Made by a program: the position numbers and the translations under genes. The notes beneath the pieces were generated by a model. It did no database searches. It saw nothing but the letters and a program-made list of their open reading frames with translations, and had not been told where the DNA came from. Positions 7,671 to 16,215 of a stretch of DNA of 40,689 nucleotides are shown here, one piece after another. The first letter of the stretch is position 1. The number at the start of each line of letters is the position of its first letter. The stretch comes from Pseudomonas sp. S30 (lineage in GTDB: Bacteria; Pseudomonadota; Gammaproteobacteria; Pseudomonadales; Pseudomonadaceae), in contig NZ_JACVTO010000030.1 of assembly GCF_016518545.1 (NCBI RefSeq), positions 1 to 40,689 of the forward strand, given 5' to 3'.

Positions 7671-9134
7671 TCATAGCGTCACCCCTGGGGTCAGGGTGGC
7701 CGGCAGGGCCAGGCTGGCGGCCTCCAGCGAGGCCACCGGATAGGCACAGTAATCGGCAGCATAGTAGGCACTGGCGCGATGGTTGCCACTGGCGCCCACC
7801 CCGCCGAACGGCGCGCTGCTGGCCGCACCCGTCAGTGGCCTGTTCCAGTTGACGATCCCGGCGCGACTGCGCAGCCAGAAGTGCTGGTAGCGGGCGTGGG
7901 AGTCGCACAGCAGTCCCGCCGCCAGACCGTAGCGGGTGGCATTGGCCTCGTCGATCGCCGCCTCGAAATCGCCATAGCGAACCACCTGCAACAGGGGGCC
8001 GAAGAACTCCTCGTCCGGACGCTCGCGCACCGCGGTGACATCGACGATCCCTGGCGTCAGCAGAGCGGTGTCGGCGCGCACCTGGGTCATCTCCAGCAGT
8101 GCCTGGGCGCCGTTGGCCAGCAGCCCGGCCTGTGCAGCCAGCAACTGGTGCGCCGCCTCCAGTGAAATCACCGCGCCCATGAAGGGCGCCGGCTGCGCGT
8201 CGAACGCTCCGACCCGCAGGCTTCGACACACCTCGACCAGCCGTGCCAGCAGGCGATCGCCCCACTCGCCCTGGGGTACCAGCAGGCGCCGGGCACAGGT
8301 GCAGCGTTGCCCGGCCGAGATGAAGGCCGACTGGACGATGGTGTAGACCGCCGCCTCCAGGTCCTTGACCTGATCGACCAGCAGCGGATTGTTGCCGCCC
8401 ATTTCCAATGCCAGGATTTTCTCCGGCCGCCCGGCGAACTGCTGGTGCAGCAAGGCGCCGGTACGGCTGGAACCGGTGAAGAACATACCGTCGATGCCCT
8501 CCTGCGCAGCCAGGGCCATGCCCGTCTCGCGCCCGCCCTGCACCAGGTTGAGCACACCATGGGGCAAGCCGGCCGCAGCCCAGCAGCGGACCGTGAACTC
8601 GGCGACCTTGGGCGTCAGCTCACTGGGCTTGAACACCACGCAATTGCCGGCGAGCAGGGCCGGGACGATGTGGCCGTTGGGCAGGTGGCCCGGGAAGTTG
8701 TACGGACCGAACACCGCGACCACGCCATGGGGCTTGTGTCGCAACACGGCGGTAGCGTCACCCAGGGGGCCGCTCTTCTCGCCGGTGCGCTCGCGGTAGC
8801 TCTGGATCGAAATGGCCACCTTGTTGATCATGCTGGTGACCTCGGTAGCCGATTCCCACAACGGCTTTCCCGTTTCCTCGCCGATGCAATGCGCCAGTTC
8901 GTCGGCGCGGCCCTTGAGCTGCCCGGCAAAGGCCTCCAGCACCGTGATGCGCGACTCCAGGCTCGATTGCGCCCAACGGACGAAGGCCTGGCGAGCGGCC
9001 TGCACGGCGCTGTCCACCTGAGCAGCCGTGGCGGCCTGCCCTTCCCAGAGCGGCATCTGACTGACCGGGTCGAGCGACTGCAGCGCCTCGCCCTGCCCGA
9101 CCTGCCACTGGCCATCGATGAAATGCGTAGTCAT
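7671..9134 (-). CDS. astD: N-succinylglutamate 5-semialdehyde dehydrogenase
   Basis: AstD oxidises N-succinyl-glutamate semialdehyde to N-succinylglutamate with NAD+, step four of the AST pathway. The 487-residue protein is a normal aldehyde dehydrogenase: cofactor region FGPYNFPGHLPNGHI, the general-base glutamate in LEMGGNNPL, and the nucleophilic cysteine in SAGQRCTCARRL. The start at 9132-9134 overlaps the aruG stop in the sequence ATGA and has a strong GGGAGG site inside aruG, so translation is coupled. The 3' end abuts astB. Confidence 0.96.
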   Translation of the reverse strand: MTTHFIDGQWQVGQGEALQSLDPVSQMPLWEGQAATAAQVDSAVQAARQAFVRWAQSSLESRITVLEAFAGQLKGRADELAHCIGEETGKPLWESATEVTSMINKVAISIQSYRERTGEKSGPLGDATAVLRHKPHGVVAVFGPYNFPGHLPNGHIVPALLAGNCVVFKPSELTPKVAEFTVRCWAAAGLPHGVLNLVQGGRETGMALAAQEGIDGMFFTGSSRTGALLHQQFAGRPEKILALEMGGNNPLLVDQVKDLEAAVYTIVQSAFISAGQRCTCARRLLVPQGEWGDRLLARLVEVCRSLRVGAFDAQPAPFMGAVISLEAAHQLLAAQAGLLANGAQALLEMTQVRADTALLTPGIVDVTAVRERPDEEFFGPLLQVVRYGDFEAAIDEANATRYGLAAGLLCDSHARYQHFWLRSRAGIVNWNRPLTGAASSAPFGGVGASGNHRASAYYAADYCAYPVASLEAASLALPATLTPGVTL

Positions 9135-10162
9135 GCCTGCACCTCCCGGGGCGCGGTGAGGGGCACCGCACGCACACTGTCACCGGCACCCAGGCGCAGG
9201 CGCTTGGCAGTCAGCGGAGCGACCACCAGCGTGCCGGCCGCCAGGCGCGCAGGGGCGGCGGTGATGCGGCAATCCTCACGCTTGCGGTTGTGAATGATGT
9301 AGGGCGCGGCATCCTCGCCAGGCGTGCCCACCGCCAGTACCAGCCGCTCGCTGTCGCGCACCGCGCGGATACGCTGAGTCTCGCACTCCACCGCCGGGCC
9401 CGCGTCGAAGATGTCGACATAGCCCTGGTAGGTGAAGCCCTCGCGCTCGAGCATCGCCAGCGCAGGCTCGGTGTCCGGGTGCACGCGACCGATCACGCTG
9501 CGCGCCGCCTCGGACAGAAAGCAGGTGTACAGCGGGAACTTGGGCATCAGTTCGGCGATGAAGGCCCGGTTGCCCACCCCGGTGAGGTAGTCGGCCTGGC
9601 TGAACTCCATCTTGAAGAAATGCCGACCCAGGCTTTCCCAGAACGGCGAGCGCCCGTGCTCGTCGGCCATGCCGCGCATCTCGGCCATGATCTTCTTGCC
9701 GAACAGTTGCGCGAACTCGGCGATGAACAGCATCCGCGCCTTGGACAGCAGATGCCCGTTGCGCCCGTTGCGGTAGTCCTCGCGCAGGAACAGCGAGCAC
9801 AGCTCGGCATTGCCGGTCAGGTCGTTGGCCAGGAACAGCGTGGGAATTTCCCGATAGATGCCCAGCTCGCGCGAAGCGCTGACGGTCAGCCCGACCCGAT
9901 AGTTGTACCAGGGCTCGCGCAGGCCCACGGCGCCGGCGATGGCGCTGATGCCCACCACCAGGCCCTCGTCGTTCTCCAGCACGAATAGGTAGTCGGTATC
10001 GCCCCGCTCGGCTTCGCCGCTGAAGCTCTTTTCGGCCCAGCCCACGCGGCGGGCCAGGCGCTCCTCGTTGGCCGGGAAGGTGGTCAGCCCGGCCTTGCCG
10101 GTGCTGCGGGCCAGCTCGATCAGCGCGGGTAAGTCGCTGCTGCGTACGGGACGAACGATCAT
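9131..10162 (-). CDS. aruG: Arginine N-succinyltransferase, beta subunit
   Basis: Together with AruF this subunit transfers succinyl from succinyl-CoA to the alpha-amino group of arginine (and ornithine), the first step of the AST pathway. The 343 residues start MIVRPVRSSDLPALIELARS, typical of the AstA family GNAT-like fold, and contain the long SLFLREDYRNGRNGHLLSKARML stretch and GLTTFPANEERL. Pseudomonas has two paralogous subunits where Escherichia coli has one AstA. An AAGGAG ribosome site lies 6 nt before the ATG. It follows aruF by 64 nt and overlaps astD by 4 nt. Confidence 0.95.
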   Translation of the reverse strand: MIVRPVRSSDLPALIELARSTGKAGLTTFPANEERLARRVGWAEKSFSGEAERGDTDYLFVLENDEGLVVGISAIAGAVGLREPWYNYRVGLTVSASRELGIYREIPTLFLANDLTGNAELCSLFLREDYRNGRNGHLLSKARMLFIAEFAQLFGKKIMAEMRGMADEHGRSPFWESLGRHFFKMEFSQADYLTGVGNRAFIAELMPKFPLYTCFLSEAARSVIGRVHPDTEPALAMLEREGFTYQGYVDIFDAGPAVECETQRIRAVRDSERLVLAVGTPGEDAAPYIIHNRKREDCRITAAPARLAAGTLVVAPLTAKRLRLGAGDSVRAVPLTAPREVQA

Positions 10163-10226
10163 GCTCTCTCCTTGTGCGGCGGCCAGTGCCTACCGCGAAT
10201 CAGGCTTGCCAGCGAGCCGGGCCGGC

Positions 10227-11246
10227 TCAGGCGGCCACCACACGGACACTGCCACCTTCACCGACCCGCAGGGCCTGCGCGGCCTCGCCCCTGAGCACCA
10301 GCGGCTTGCCAGGCACCCAGTCCAGCTCCAGCAACACCGCGCGGTAGTCCTGCAGCTGGCCGTTGCACACCAGGTACGGGCGCCCGGCCTTCACCTGGGT
10401 GTCGTCGATCAGCACCGGCACCACCCGGCTCTGGGCGATCGAGCGGATCGCCGAGGTGCGCGCGTGCAGGGTCGGGCCGCCGTCGAAGATGTCGATGTAG
10501 TGTTCGGTCTCGAAACCCTCGCGCATGAGGATGTCGAAGGTGATCTGCGCCCGTGGATGCACCTGCCCCATGGCCTCCTGGGCCTGGTCGGGCAACAGCG
10601 GGACATAGATGGGGTAGTGGGGCATCAGTTCGGCGAGGAAGGTCCGGCTCTTCAGGCCACACAGGCGCTCGGCGTCGGCGTAGTTGAGGTCGAAGAAGTT
10701 GCGCCCGATCGAGTCCCAGAACGGCGACTCGCCCTGCTCGTCGCTGTAGCCGACGATCTCGGTGACCACCGACTCGGCGAAGCGCTCCGGGTGCGCGGCC
10801 ATGAACAGCAGGCGCCCGCGCGAGTTCAGCTCGGCCCAGCCGCTGTCGACCAGCTCCGGCACCACGTAGAAGCTGGTCAGCAAACTGTTGCCGGTCAGGT
10901 CATGGCACAGCGACAGGACGTGGATCTTGTTGTGGATCTTCAGCTCGCGCGAGGCGTGCACGAAGGTCTCGTTGCGAAAGCTGTAGAACGGCTCGGAATA
11001 GCCTGCCGAGGCGACGATGGCCGAGCAGCCGGCCAGCTTGCCGGTGACGCTGTCTTCGAGCACGAAGAAGTAGCTTTCCTCGCCGTTGAAACTGACCTCG
11101 GCGGCGAAGGAGGTCTCCGAGGCGGCGATCTTGTCGCCCAGGCGCGCGGCGTCGTCGGGCAGCGAGGTGACGCCGATGGGGCTGTCCGCCGCCATGCGCT
11201 GCACGTCGTTGAGGTCCGCCATTTGCGCGGGGCGCATCACCAGCAT
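10227..11246 (-). CDS. aruF: Arginine/ornithine N-succinyltransferase, alpha subunit
   Basis: This is the partner of AruG in the heteromeric succinyltransferase that starts arginine (and ornithine) degradation by the AST route. The 339-residue product starts MLVMRPAQMADLNDVQRMAAD and shares layout with AruG: a GVTSLP segment, FVLEDSVTGKLAGCSAIVA, LYADAERL-like and FDGGPTLHA segments. The ATG at 11244-11246 was chosen over an upstream in-frame start because of an AGGAG ribosome site 8 nt before it and the conserved N-terminus. A gap of 141 nt with a stem-loop separates it from astC, so relative expression of the two may be tuned. Confidence 0.95.
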   Translation of the reverse strand: MLVMRPAQMADLNDVQRMAADSPIGVTSLPDDAARLGDKIAASETSFAAEVSFNGEESYFFVLEDSVTGKLAGCSAIVASAGYSEPFYSFRNETFVHASRELKIHNKIHVLSLCHDLTGNSLLTSFYVVPELVDSGWAELNSRGRLLFMAAHPERFAESVVTEIVGYSDEQGESPFWDSIGRNFFDLNYADAERLCGLKSRTFLAELMPHYPIYVPLLPDQAQEAMGQVHPRAQITFDILMREGFETEHYIDIFDGGPTLHARTSAIRSIAQSRVVPVLIDDTQVKAGRPYLVCNGQLQDYRAVLLELDWVPGKPLVLRGEAAQALRVGEGGSVRVVAA

Positions 11247-11347
11247 GGTGTCACTCCTCTGGAATACTGGCCGATCGGTTCGGCACGGGAAGTCGGCGGG
11301 GCGCTGCATGCACTACAAGGCACCCGCAGGTGAATTCACTGGGCAGC

Positions 11348-11368
11348 GACTCCGCCGATGGCGGCGTC
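11348..11368 (-). other. Stem-loop between astC and aruF
   Basis: gactccgcc and ggcggcgtc form a 9-bp stem with one mismatch and a 3-nt loop in the 141-nt gap between astC and aruF. There is no U tract. It could stabilise the astC message or slow transcription into the rest of the operon. Confidence 0.35.
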
Positions 11369-11387
11369 GGCCAGTGGCGCCGCTCGA

Positions 11388-12608
11388 TCAGCCCTGGATC
11401 AACCGGGCGACCGCGCGCTCGAAACGGGCCAGGCCCTCGTCGATGTCGGTTTCCTCGATCACCAGGCTCGGCGCGAAGCGCACCACGTCGGGTCCTGCCT
11501 GCAGCACCATGACGCCCTCTTTCTCGGCAGCGTTGAGCACGTCCTTGGCCCTGCCCTTCCACGCTTCACCGAGCACGCAGCCGATCAGCAGGCCCACACC
11601 CCGCACCTGGCTGAACAGGCCAGCGGCCTGACCGATGGCTTGCAGACGGCTCTTGAAGTGCGCGTGCCTGGCCTTGACGCCCTCCAGGGTGGCCGGCGTG
11701 TTCACCACATCCAGCAACGCACAGGCCACCGCGCAACCCAGTGGGTTGCCGCCGTAGGTGGTGCCGTGGGTACCGACCGCCAGGTGGCTGGCGAGCTCGG
11801 CGGTGGTCAGCATGGCACCGATGGGGAAACCGCCGCCCAGGCTCTTGGCGCTGGTGAGGATGTCCGGGGTCACGCCGTAGTGCTGGTAGGCGTAGAGCGA
11901 GCCAGTACGGCCGACACCGGTCTGCACTTCGTCGAAGATCAGCAGCGCATCGTGCTGGTCACACAGCGCGCGAGCGCCTTCCAGGTAGGCTTTGTCCGCC
12001 GGCACCACGCCGCTTTCGCCCTGGATGGGCTCGATCACCACGGCGCAGGTGCGCTGCGAGATCTGCGCTTTCAGGGCGTCCAGGTCGTTGTACGGGACAT
12101 GGCTGATACCGGTGATCTTCGGACCGAAGCCATCGGAGTACTTGGGCTGCCCACCGACGCTGACGGTGAACAGGGTGCGACCGTGGAAGCTGTTCACCGC
12201 CGCGATGATTTCATGCTTGTCGGGCCCGAAGCGGTCGTGGGCCACCCGGCGTGCCAGCTTGAAGGCGGCTTCGTTGGACTCGGCGCCCGAGTTGCAGAAG
12301 AACGCGCGGTCGGCGAAGGTCGCCTGCACCAGCTTGTGCGCCAGGCGCAGGGCCGGCTCGTTGGTGAACACGTTGGAGACGTGCCACAGGGTATTGGCCT
12401 GTTCGGTCAGCGCCTTGACCAGCGCCGGATGGCAATGACCCAGGGCGTTGACCGCGATGCCGCCGGCGAAGTCGATCAACTCTCGACCCGACTGGTCCCA
12501 TACGCGCGAGCCCTCCCCGCGCACGGGAATGAACGCCGCCGGTGAATAGTTGGGCACCATCACCTGGTCGAAATCGGCACGTTGCACCGGGGCTTGCTCA
12601 ACGGACAT
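11388..12608 (-). CDS. astC: Succinylornithine/acetylornithine aminotransferase, PLP-dependent
   Basis: This class III aminotransferase (AstC, called AruC in Pseudomonas) converts N2-succinylornithine and 2-oxoglutarate to succinylglutamate semialdehyde and glutamate; it can also act on acetylornithine in arginine synthesis. The 406 residues include the PLP lysine in LTSAKSLGGGFPIGAM, the FDEVQTGVGRTG motif and the GTHGTTYGGNPLGCAV segment. The ATG at 12606-12608 has AGGAGACCCAG directly upstream; more distal in-frame starts would run through the promoter region. It is the first gene of the ast operon and lies behind ArgR-like sites. Confidence 0.95.
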   Translation of the reverse strand: MSVEQAPVQRADFDQVMVPNYSPAAFIPVRGEGSRVWDQSGRELIDFAGGIAVNALGHCHPALVKALTEQANTLWHVSNVFTNEPALRLAHKLVQATFADRAFFCNSGAESNEAAFKLARRVAHDRFGPDKHEIIAAVNSFHGRTLFTVSVGGQPKYSDGFGPKITGISHVPYNDLDALKAQISQRTCAVVIEPIQGESGVVPADKAYLEGARALCDQHDALLIFDEVQTGVGRTGSLYAYQHYGVTPDILTSAKSLGGGFPIGAMLTTAELASHLAVGTHGTTYGGNPLGCAVACALLDVVNTPATLEGVKARHAHFKSRLQAIGQAAGLFSQVRGVGLLIGCVLGEAWKGRAKDVLNAAEKEGVMVLQAGPDVVRFAPSLVIEETDIDEGLARFERAVARLIQG

Positions 12609-12660
12609 CTGGGTCTCCTGGAAAGGAACGCTGGTCGGCGAAGTGACCAACGATTGAAGG

Positions 12661-12754
12661 ATTGTAAGGACTGCTCGACGCCGGTCCTTGCTGTCAGGCG
12701 ACAACTTGTTACAGCGCCAAACCCGAACCCGCCGGGGCTTACGGCAATGCGACA
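12661..12754 (-). promoter_or_regulatory. Promoter and ArgR-like sites of the ast operon
   Basis: On the minus strand two exact matches to the Pseudomonas ArgR half-site TGTCGC-N8-AA occur at 12739-12754 and 12688-12703. A -10-like TACAAT lies at 12661-12666, 53-58 nt before the astC ATG, with no good -35, as expected for an activated promoter. A degenerate third half-site (CGTCGA-N8-TA) lies between the proximal site and the -10 box. The arrangement is the same as in front of aotJ (17124-17166). The remaining gap sequence up to argR at 12880 holds no gene. Confidence 0.65.
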
Positions 12755-12880
12755 AATAGGGTTGCAATTGCGCAGTGTACTGATAGATGGCGGCAGCGTG
12801 AACGGGGGTCACGCCGGATCAGGCCGGTGACCGGGTCGAACCAACGCTGGGGCGACCACGTCAGCAGGGCGTGAGTGGCT

Positions 12881-13861
12881 TCAGGGCTTGTCCACCGGCG
12901 TCGAGCTGAGCTCGAACGGGCTGCTGTTGCGCCGCTGGTTGCGGTCCTCGCGCGGGGTGGCGCCGAAGAAATTGCGGTAGGCGCTGGAGAAATGCGGCCC
13001 GGAGGAAAAGCCGCACGACAACCCGATCTGGATGATCGACTTGCTGGTCTGCATCAACATCTGTCGCGCCTTGTTCAAACGCAATTCAAGATAATACTGG
13101 CTGGGCACACGATTCAGATACTGTTTGAAGATTCGCTCGAGTTGTCGACGCGATACGCACACATGCTGGGCGATTTCGTCGGTAGTCAGCGGCTCCTCGA
13201 TGTTGGCCTCCATCAGCAGCACGGCCTGGGTCAGCTTCGGATGGCTGGAGCCCAGACGGTTCTGCAACGGAATGCGCTGACGCTCGCCCCCTTCGCGGAT
13301 CCGCTCGACCACCAGTTCCTCGGACACGGCACCGGCCAGCTCGGCGCCATGGTCACGAGCGAGCACCGCCAGCAGCAGGTCGGTCACCGCCATGCCGCCG
13401 CAGGCGGTCAGGCGGTCGCGGTCCCAGTCGAACAGGTGGCTGGTGGCGATCACCTTGGGGAAGCGCTCGGCGAAGTCGTCCTGCCAGCGCCAGTGCACCG
13501 CAGCGCGATAGCCGTCGAGCAGGCCGAGCATGGCCAGCGGGTACACTCCGGCGGACAGGCCGCCGATCATGCAGCCGCTGCGCGTCAGTTGCTTGAGCGC
13601 GGCGGCCAGGCCGGTGCCGAGCGCCAGGGTGGGCTCGTCGGCCAGCAACAGCAGCTTGTGCAGCCCGTCCAGCCGCCCGTTCCAGGGCTCGCCAGGCAGG
13701 CGCCAGACCGCGTCCTGCGAGGGCTCGGCCTGCAGGTAGCTGATGTCGTAGATCACCTCCGGATGCACCCGCTGGGCGAGCAGCAGCACTTCCTCGGCCA
13801 GGGCCAGGGTCAGTGGCCGGGTGCCGGGCCAGATGAGGAAGCCGATTCGCTGGGTGGTCAT
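12881..13861 (-). CDS. argR: ArgR, AraC-type arginine-responsive regulator
   Basis: In Pseudomonas ArgR is not the hexameric E. coli type but an AraC/XylS protein that activates arginine catabolism and uptake and represses biosynthesis. The 326 residues have an N-terminal class I glutamine-amidotransferase-like domain (RIGFLIWPGTRPLTLALAEE to about residue 190, GGLSAGVYPL) and a C-terminal double helix-turn-helix (EEPLTTDEIAQHVCVSRRQL to FSSAYRNFFGATPRED). The ATG at 13859-13861 gives the conserved MTTQRIGFLIWPG start. It follows aotP by 91 nt and is the last gene of the aot cluster, so it probably controls its own operon. The central region is nearly identical to what I remember of P. aeruginosa ArgR. 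Confidence 0.94.
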   Translation of the reverse strand: MTTQRIGFLIWPGTRPLTLALAEEVLLLAQRVHPEVIYDISYLQAEPSQDAVWRLPGEPWNGRLDGLHKLLLLADEPTLALGTGLAAALKQLTRSGCMIGGLSAGVYPLAMLGLLDGYRAAVHWRWQDDFAERFPKVIATSHLFDWDRDRLTACGGMAVTDLLLAVLARDHGAELAGAVSEELVVERIREGGERQRIPLQNRLGSSHPKLTQAVLLMEANIEEPLTTDEIAQHVCVSRRQLERIFKQYLNRVPSQYYLELRLNKARQMLMQTSKSIIQIGLSCGFSSGPHFSSAYRNFFGATPREDRNQRRNSSPFELSSTPVDKP

Positions 13862-13952
13862 AGGTGACGGTCCGAAACCTGAGTCGAGTGAGGCAGCGGG
13901 CAACACTGCACGCGTGCGCAGCATGCCCTATTCTGGTGCGCGAAGGCAGCCT

Positions 13953-14717
13953 TTACTTGAGACTGCCCGAGAGAAACTGACGCAGCCGCTCCGATTGCGG
14001 ATTGACCAGCACCTCGCGCGGGTTGCCCCGCTCCTCCACCAGCCCCTTGTGCAGGAACACCAGGTGATTGGACACCTCGCGGGCGAAGCCCATCTCGTGG
14101 GTCACCACCACCATCGTGCGCCCCTCCTGGGCCAAGGACTGCATGACCTTGAGCACGTCGCCCACCAGTTCCGGGTCCAGCGCCGAGGTGGGCTCGTCGA
14201 ACAGCATCACTTCAGGCTCCATGGCCAGCGCTCGGGCGATCGCCACGCGTTGCTGCTCGCCGCCGGACATGTGGCCGGGAAAGGCGTCCTTGCGGTGGGA
14301 AACGCCGACCTTGGCCAGGTAATGCTCGGCTTTCTCCAGGGCTTCCTTGCGCTTGACGCCGAGCACGTGCACCGGCGCCTCGATGACGTTCTCCAGCGCG
14401 GTCATGTGCGCCCACAGGTTGAAGTGCTGGAACACCATCGACAGGCGCGAGCGCAGGCGTTGCAGTTGCCGGCTGTCGGCGGCGCGCAAAGCGCCGTCCT
14501 TGTCCGCCACCAGCTTGAGCTCTTCGTTGTTGAGCAGGATACGGCCGGCATGGGGCTGTTCGAGCAGGTTGATGCAGCGCAGGAAGGTCGACTTGCCCGA
14601 GCCACTGGAGCCGATGATGCTGATCACATCACCTGCCTTGGCCTCCAGGGACACACCCTTGAGCACCTCATGGCTGCCGTAGCGCTTGTGCAGGTCTTGG
14701 ACTTGAAGTTTGTACAT
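13953..14717 (-). CDS. aotP: Arginine/ornithine ABC transporter ATP-binding protein
   Basis: This ATPase powers import of arginine and ornithine through AotQ/AotM. The 254-residue HisP-like subunit has Walker A GSSGSGKST (about residues 36-44), the Q-loop QHFNLWAHMT, signature MSGGEQQRVAIARALAM, Walker B VMLFDEPTSALDP and the switch histidine in VVVTHEMGFA. I chose the ATG at 14715-14717 (MYKLQVQDLHKRYG); a GTG five codons upstream is open but adds residues absent from the family. The gap to aotM is 22 nt. Unlike the P. aeruginosa cluster as I recall it, no aotO lies between aotM and aotP. Confidence 0.94.
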   Translation of the reverse strand: MYKLQVQDLHKRYGSHEVLKGVSLEAKAGDVISIIGSSGSGKSTFLRCINLLEQPHAGRILLNNEELKLVADKDGALRAADSRQLQRLRSRLSMVFQHFNLWAHMTALENVIEAPVHVLGVKRKEALEKAEHYLAKVGVSHRKDAFPGHMSGGEQQRVAIARALAMEPEVMLFDEPTSALDPELVGDVLKVMQSLAQEGRTMVVVTHEMGFAREVSNHLVFLHKGLVEERGNPREVLVNPQSERLRQFLSGSLK

Positions 14718-14739
14718 ACGGTCGATTCTCACAAAGCGG

Positions 14740-15438
14740 TCAGTGCTTGCGCGGCGCCAGGTAGCCCAGCCAGCGGCGTTCGGCCAGCTTGAACAGGCGC
14801 ACGAGGATGAAGGTCAGGCACAGGTAGAACACGCCCGCGGTGATGTACGCCTCGAAAGGCAGATAGTACTGGGCATTGACCGTGCGCGCGGCACCGGTGA
14901 TGTCGATCAGGGTCACGATGGAGGCCAGGCTGGTGGTCTGCAGCATCATGATCACCTCGTTGCTGTACTGCGGCAGCGCCCGGCGCAGGGCCGAAGGCAG
15001 CAGTATCCGCCGATACATCTTCAGGCGCGACATGCCCATGGCCTTGGCCGCCTCGATCTCGCCGTGAGGCGTGGCCTTGAGGCTACCGGCGATGATTTCG
15101 GCGGTGTAGGCGCTGGTGTTGATGGCGAAGGCCAGGCAGGCGCAGAAGGTGGCATTGGACAACCAGGGCCAGAACACGCTCTCGCGCACCGCTTCGAACT
15201 GCGCCAGGCCATAGTAGATCAGAAACAGCTGCACCAGCATCGGCGTGCCACGGATGACGTAGGTGTAGAGCCAGGCACTGAGGTTCACCAGGGGCCGGCG
15301 CGACACGCGCATCAGGCCCAGGGGGATCGCCGCCAGCAAGCCGAAGAACAGCGACAGCGCCAGCAGCTTGAGGGTGGTCAGCAGGCCGCCCAGGTACAGC
15401 GGCATGGCCTCCCAGATCACGTTGTAGTCGAAGATCAT
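14740..15438 (-). CDS. aotM: Arginine/ornithine ABC transporter permease AotM
   Basis: One of two inner-membrane permease subunits of the polar amino acid importer. The 232 residues show about five membrane segments starting with LYLGGLLTTLKLLALSLFFGLL, and the permease EAA loop EIEAAKAMGMSRLKMYRRILLP that contacts AotP. Start ATG (15436-15438) overlaps the aotQ stop as ATGA, so the permeases are translationally coupled. Closest family type is HisM. Confidence 0.94.
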   Translation of the reverse strand: MIFDYNVIWEAMPLYLGGLLTTLKLLALSLFFGLLAAIPLGLMRVSRRPLVNLSAWLYTYVIRGTPMLVQLFLIYYGLAQFEAVRESVFWPWLSNATFCACLAFAINTSAYTAEIIAGSLKATPHGEIEAAKAMGMSRLKMYRRILLPSALRRALPQYSNEVIMMLQTTSLASIVTLIDITGAARTVNAQYYLPFEAYITAGVFYLCLTFILVRLFKLAERRWLGYLAPRKH

Positions 15439-16124
15439 AGTTCAGCGGCCCTCACGCCGACCGAATAGCGTTTCTCGAGGTACTTGAGCGCCAGCAGCGA
15501 TACGCTGGTCAGCACCAGGTACAGGGCGGCCACCGCCAGGAAGAAGGTGAAGGGTTCGCGGGTCGCATCGGCGGCCTGCTTGGCCTTGAACATCATGTCC
15601 TGCAGACCGACGACGGAAATCAGCGCAGTGGCCTTGGTCAGCACCAGCCAATTGTTGGTGAAACCCGGAATCGCCAGGCGGATCATCTGCGGCACCATGA
15701 TGCGAAAGAACACCTGGCGGCTGCTCATGCCATAGGCCGCGCCGGCTTCGGCCTGACCTCGGGGAATGCCGAGGAAAGCGCCGCGGAAGGTTTCCGACAG
15801 GTACGCGCCGAAAATGAAGCCCAAGGTGCCGATACCGGCGGCCAAGGGGCTCACGTCGATGTAGTCGTCGTAACCGAGCAGCGGGGCGAGGCGGTTGATG
15901 ACGTCCTGGCCGCCGTAGAAGATCAGCAGGATCAGCACCAGGTCGGGTATGCCACGAATCACCGTGGAGTACAGGTCGCCCAGCCTGGCCAGCCAGCGCA
16001 CCGGCGACAGCCGCAGGGCCACGCCGATCAGGCCGAGGACGATGGCCAGGGCCATCGCCGACAGGGCGAGCTGCAATGTCAGCCACGCCCCCTCGAGGAT
16101 GACTGGCCCGTAGCCTTTCAACAT
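15435..16124 (-). CDS. aotQ: Arginine/ornithine ABC transporter permease AotQ
   Basis: This is the second inner-membrane permease, HisQ-like, 229 residues. Membrane helices begin at ILEGAWLTLQLALSAMALAIVL, and the EAA loop is present as QAEAGAAYGMSSRQVFFRIMVP. An AGGA ribosome site precedes the ATG at 16122-16124. It overlaps aotM by 4 nt and is separated from aotJ by 91 nt containing a strong hairpin with a U tract, so it is probably expressed at a lower level than the binding protein. Confidence 0.94.
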   Translation of the reverse strand: MLKGYGPVILEGAWLTLQLALSAMALAIVLGLIGVALRLSPVRWLARLGDLYSTVIRGIPDLVLILLIFYGGQDVINRLAPLLGYDDYIDVSPLAAGIGTLGFIFGAYLSETFRGAFLGIPRGQAEAGAAYGMSSRQVFFRIMVPQMIRLAIPGFTNNWLVLTKATALISVVGLQDMMFKAKQAADATREPFTFFLAVAALYLVLTSVSLLALKYLEKRYSVGVRAAEL

Positions 16125-16155
16125 GTTGGGAATTCCTCAGGACGCAAGAATGAAA

Positions 16156-16194
16156 AATGGTGCAAACCTCAGCGCGCCTGCTGTTTGCACCATT
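16156..16194 (-). terminator. Intercistronic terminator/attenuator between aotJ and aotQ
   Basis: A perfect 12-bp stem (16156-16167 with 16183-16194; AATGGTGCAAAC / GTTTGCACCATT) encloses a 15-nt loop. On the minus strand the 3' arm runs straight into TTTTT. This is a classical intrinsic terminator shape placed between the binding-protein gene and the permeases. It would give partial readthrough and 3'-end protection of aotJ mRNA, keeping AotJ in excess. Confidence 0.82.
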
Positions 16195-16215
16195 GCACAG
16201 GTGATGACCGACGTC

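Noticed and set aside
9131..11246. aruF and aruG considered as a gene duplication artefact or a split gene
   Set aside because: Both are full-length, differ strongly in sequence, and two succinyltransferase subunits are known in Pseudomonas.
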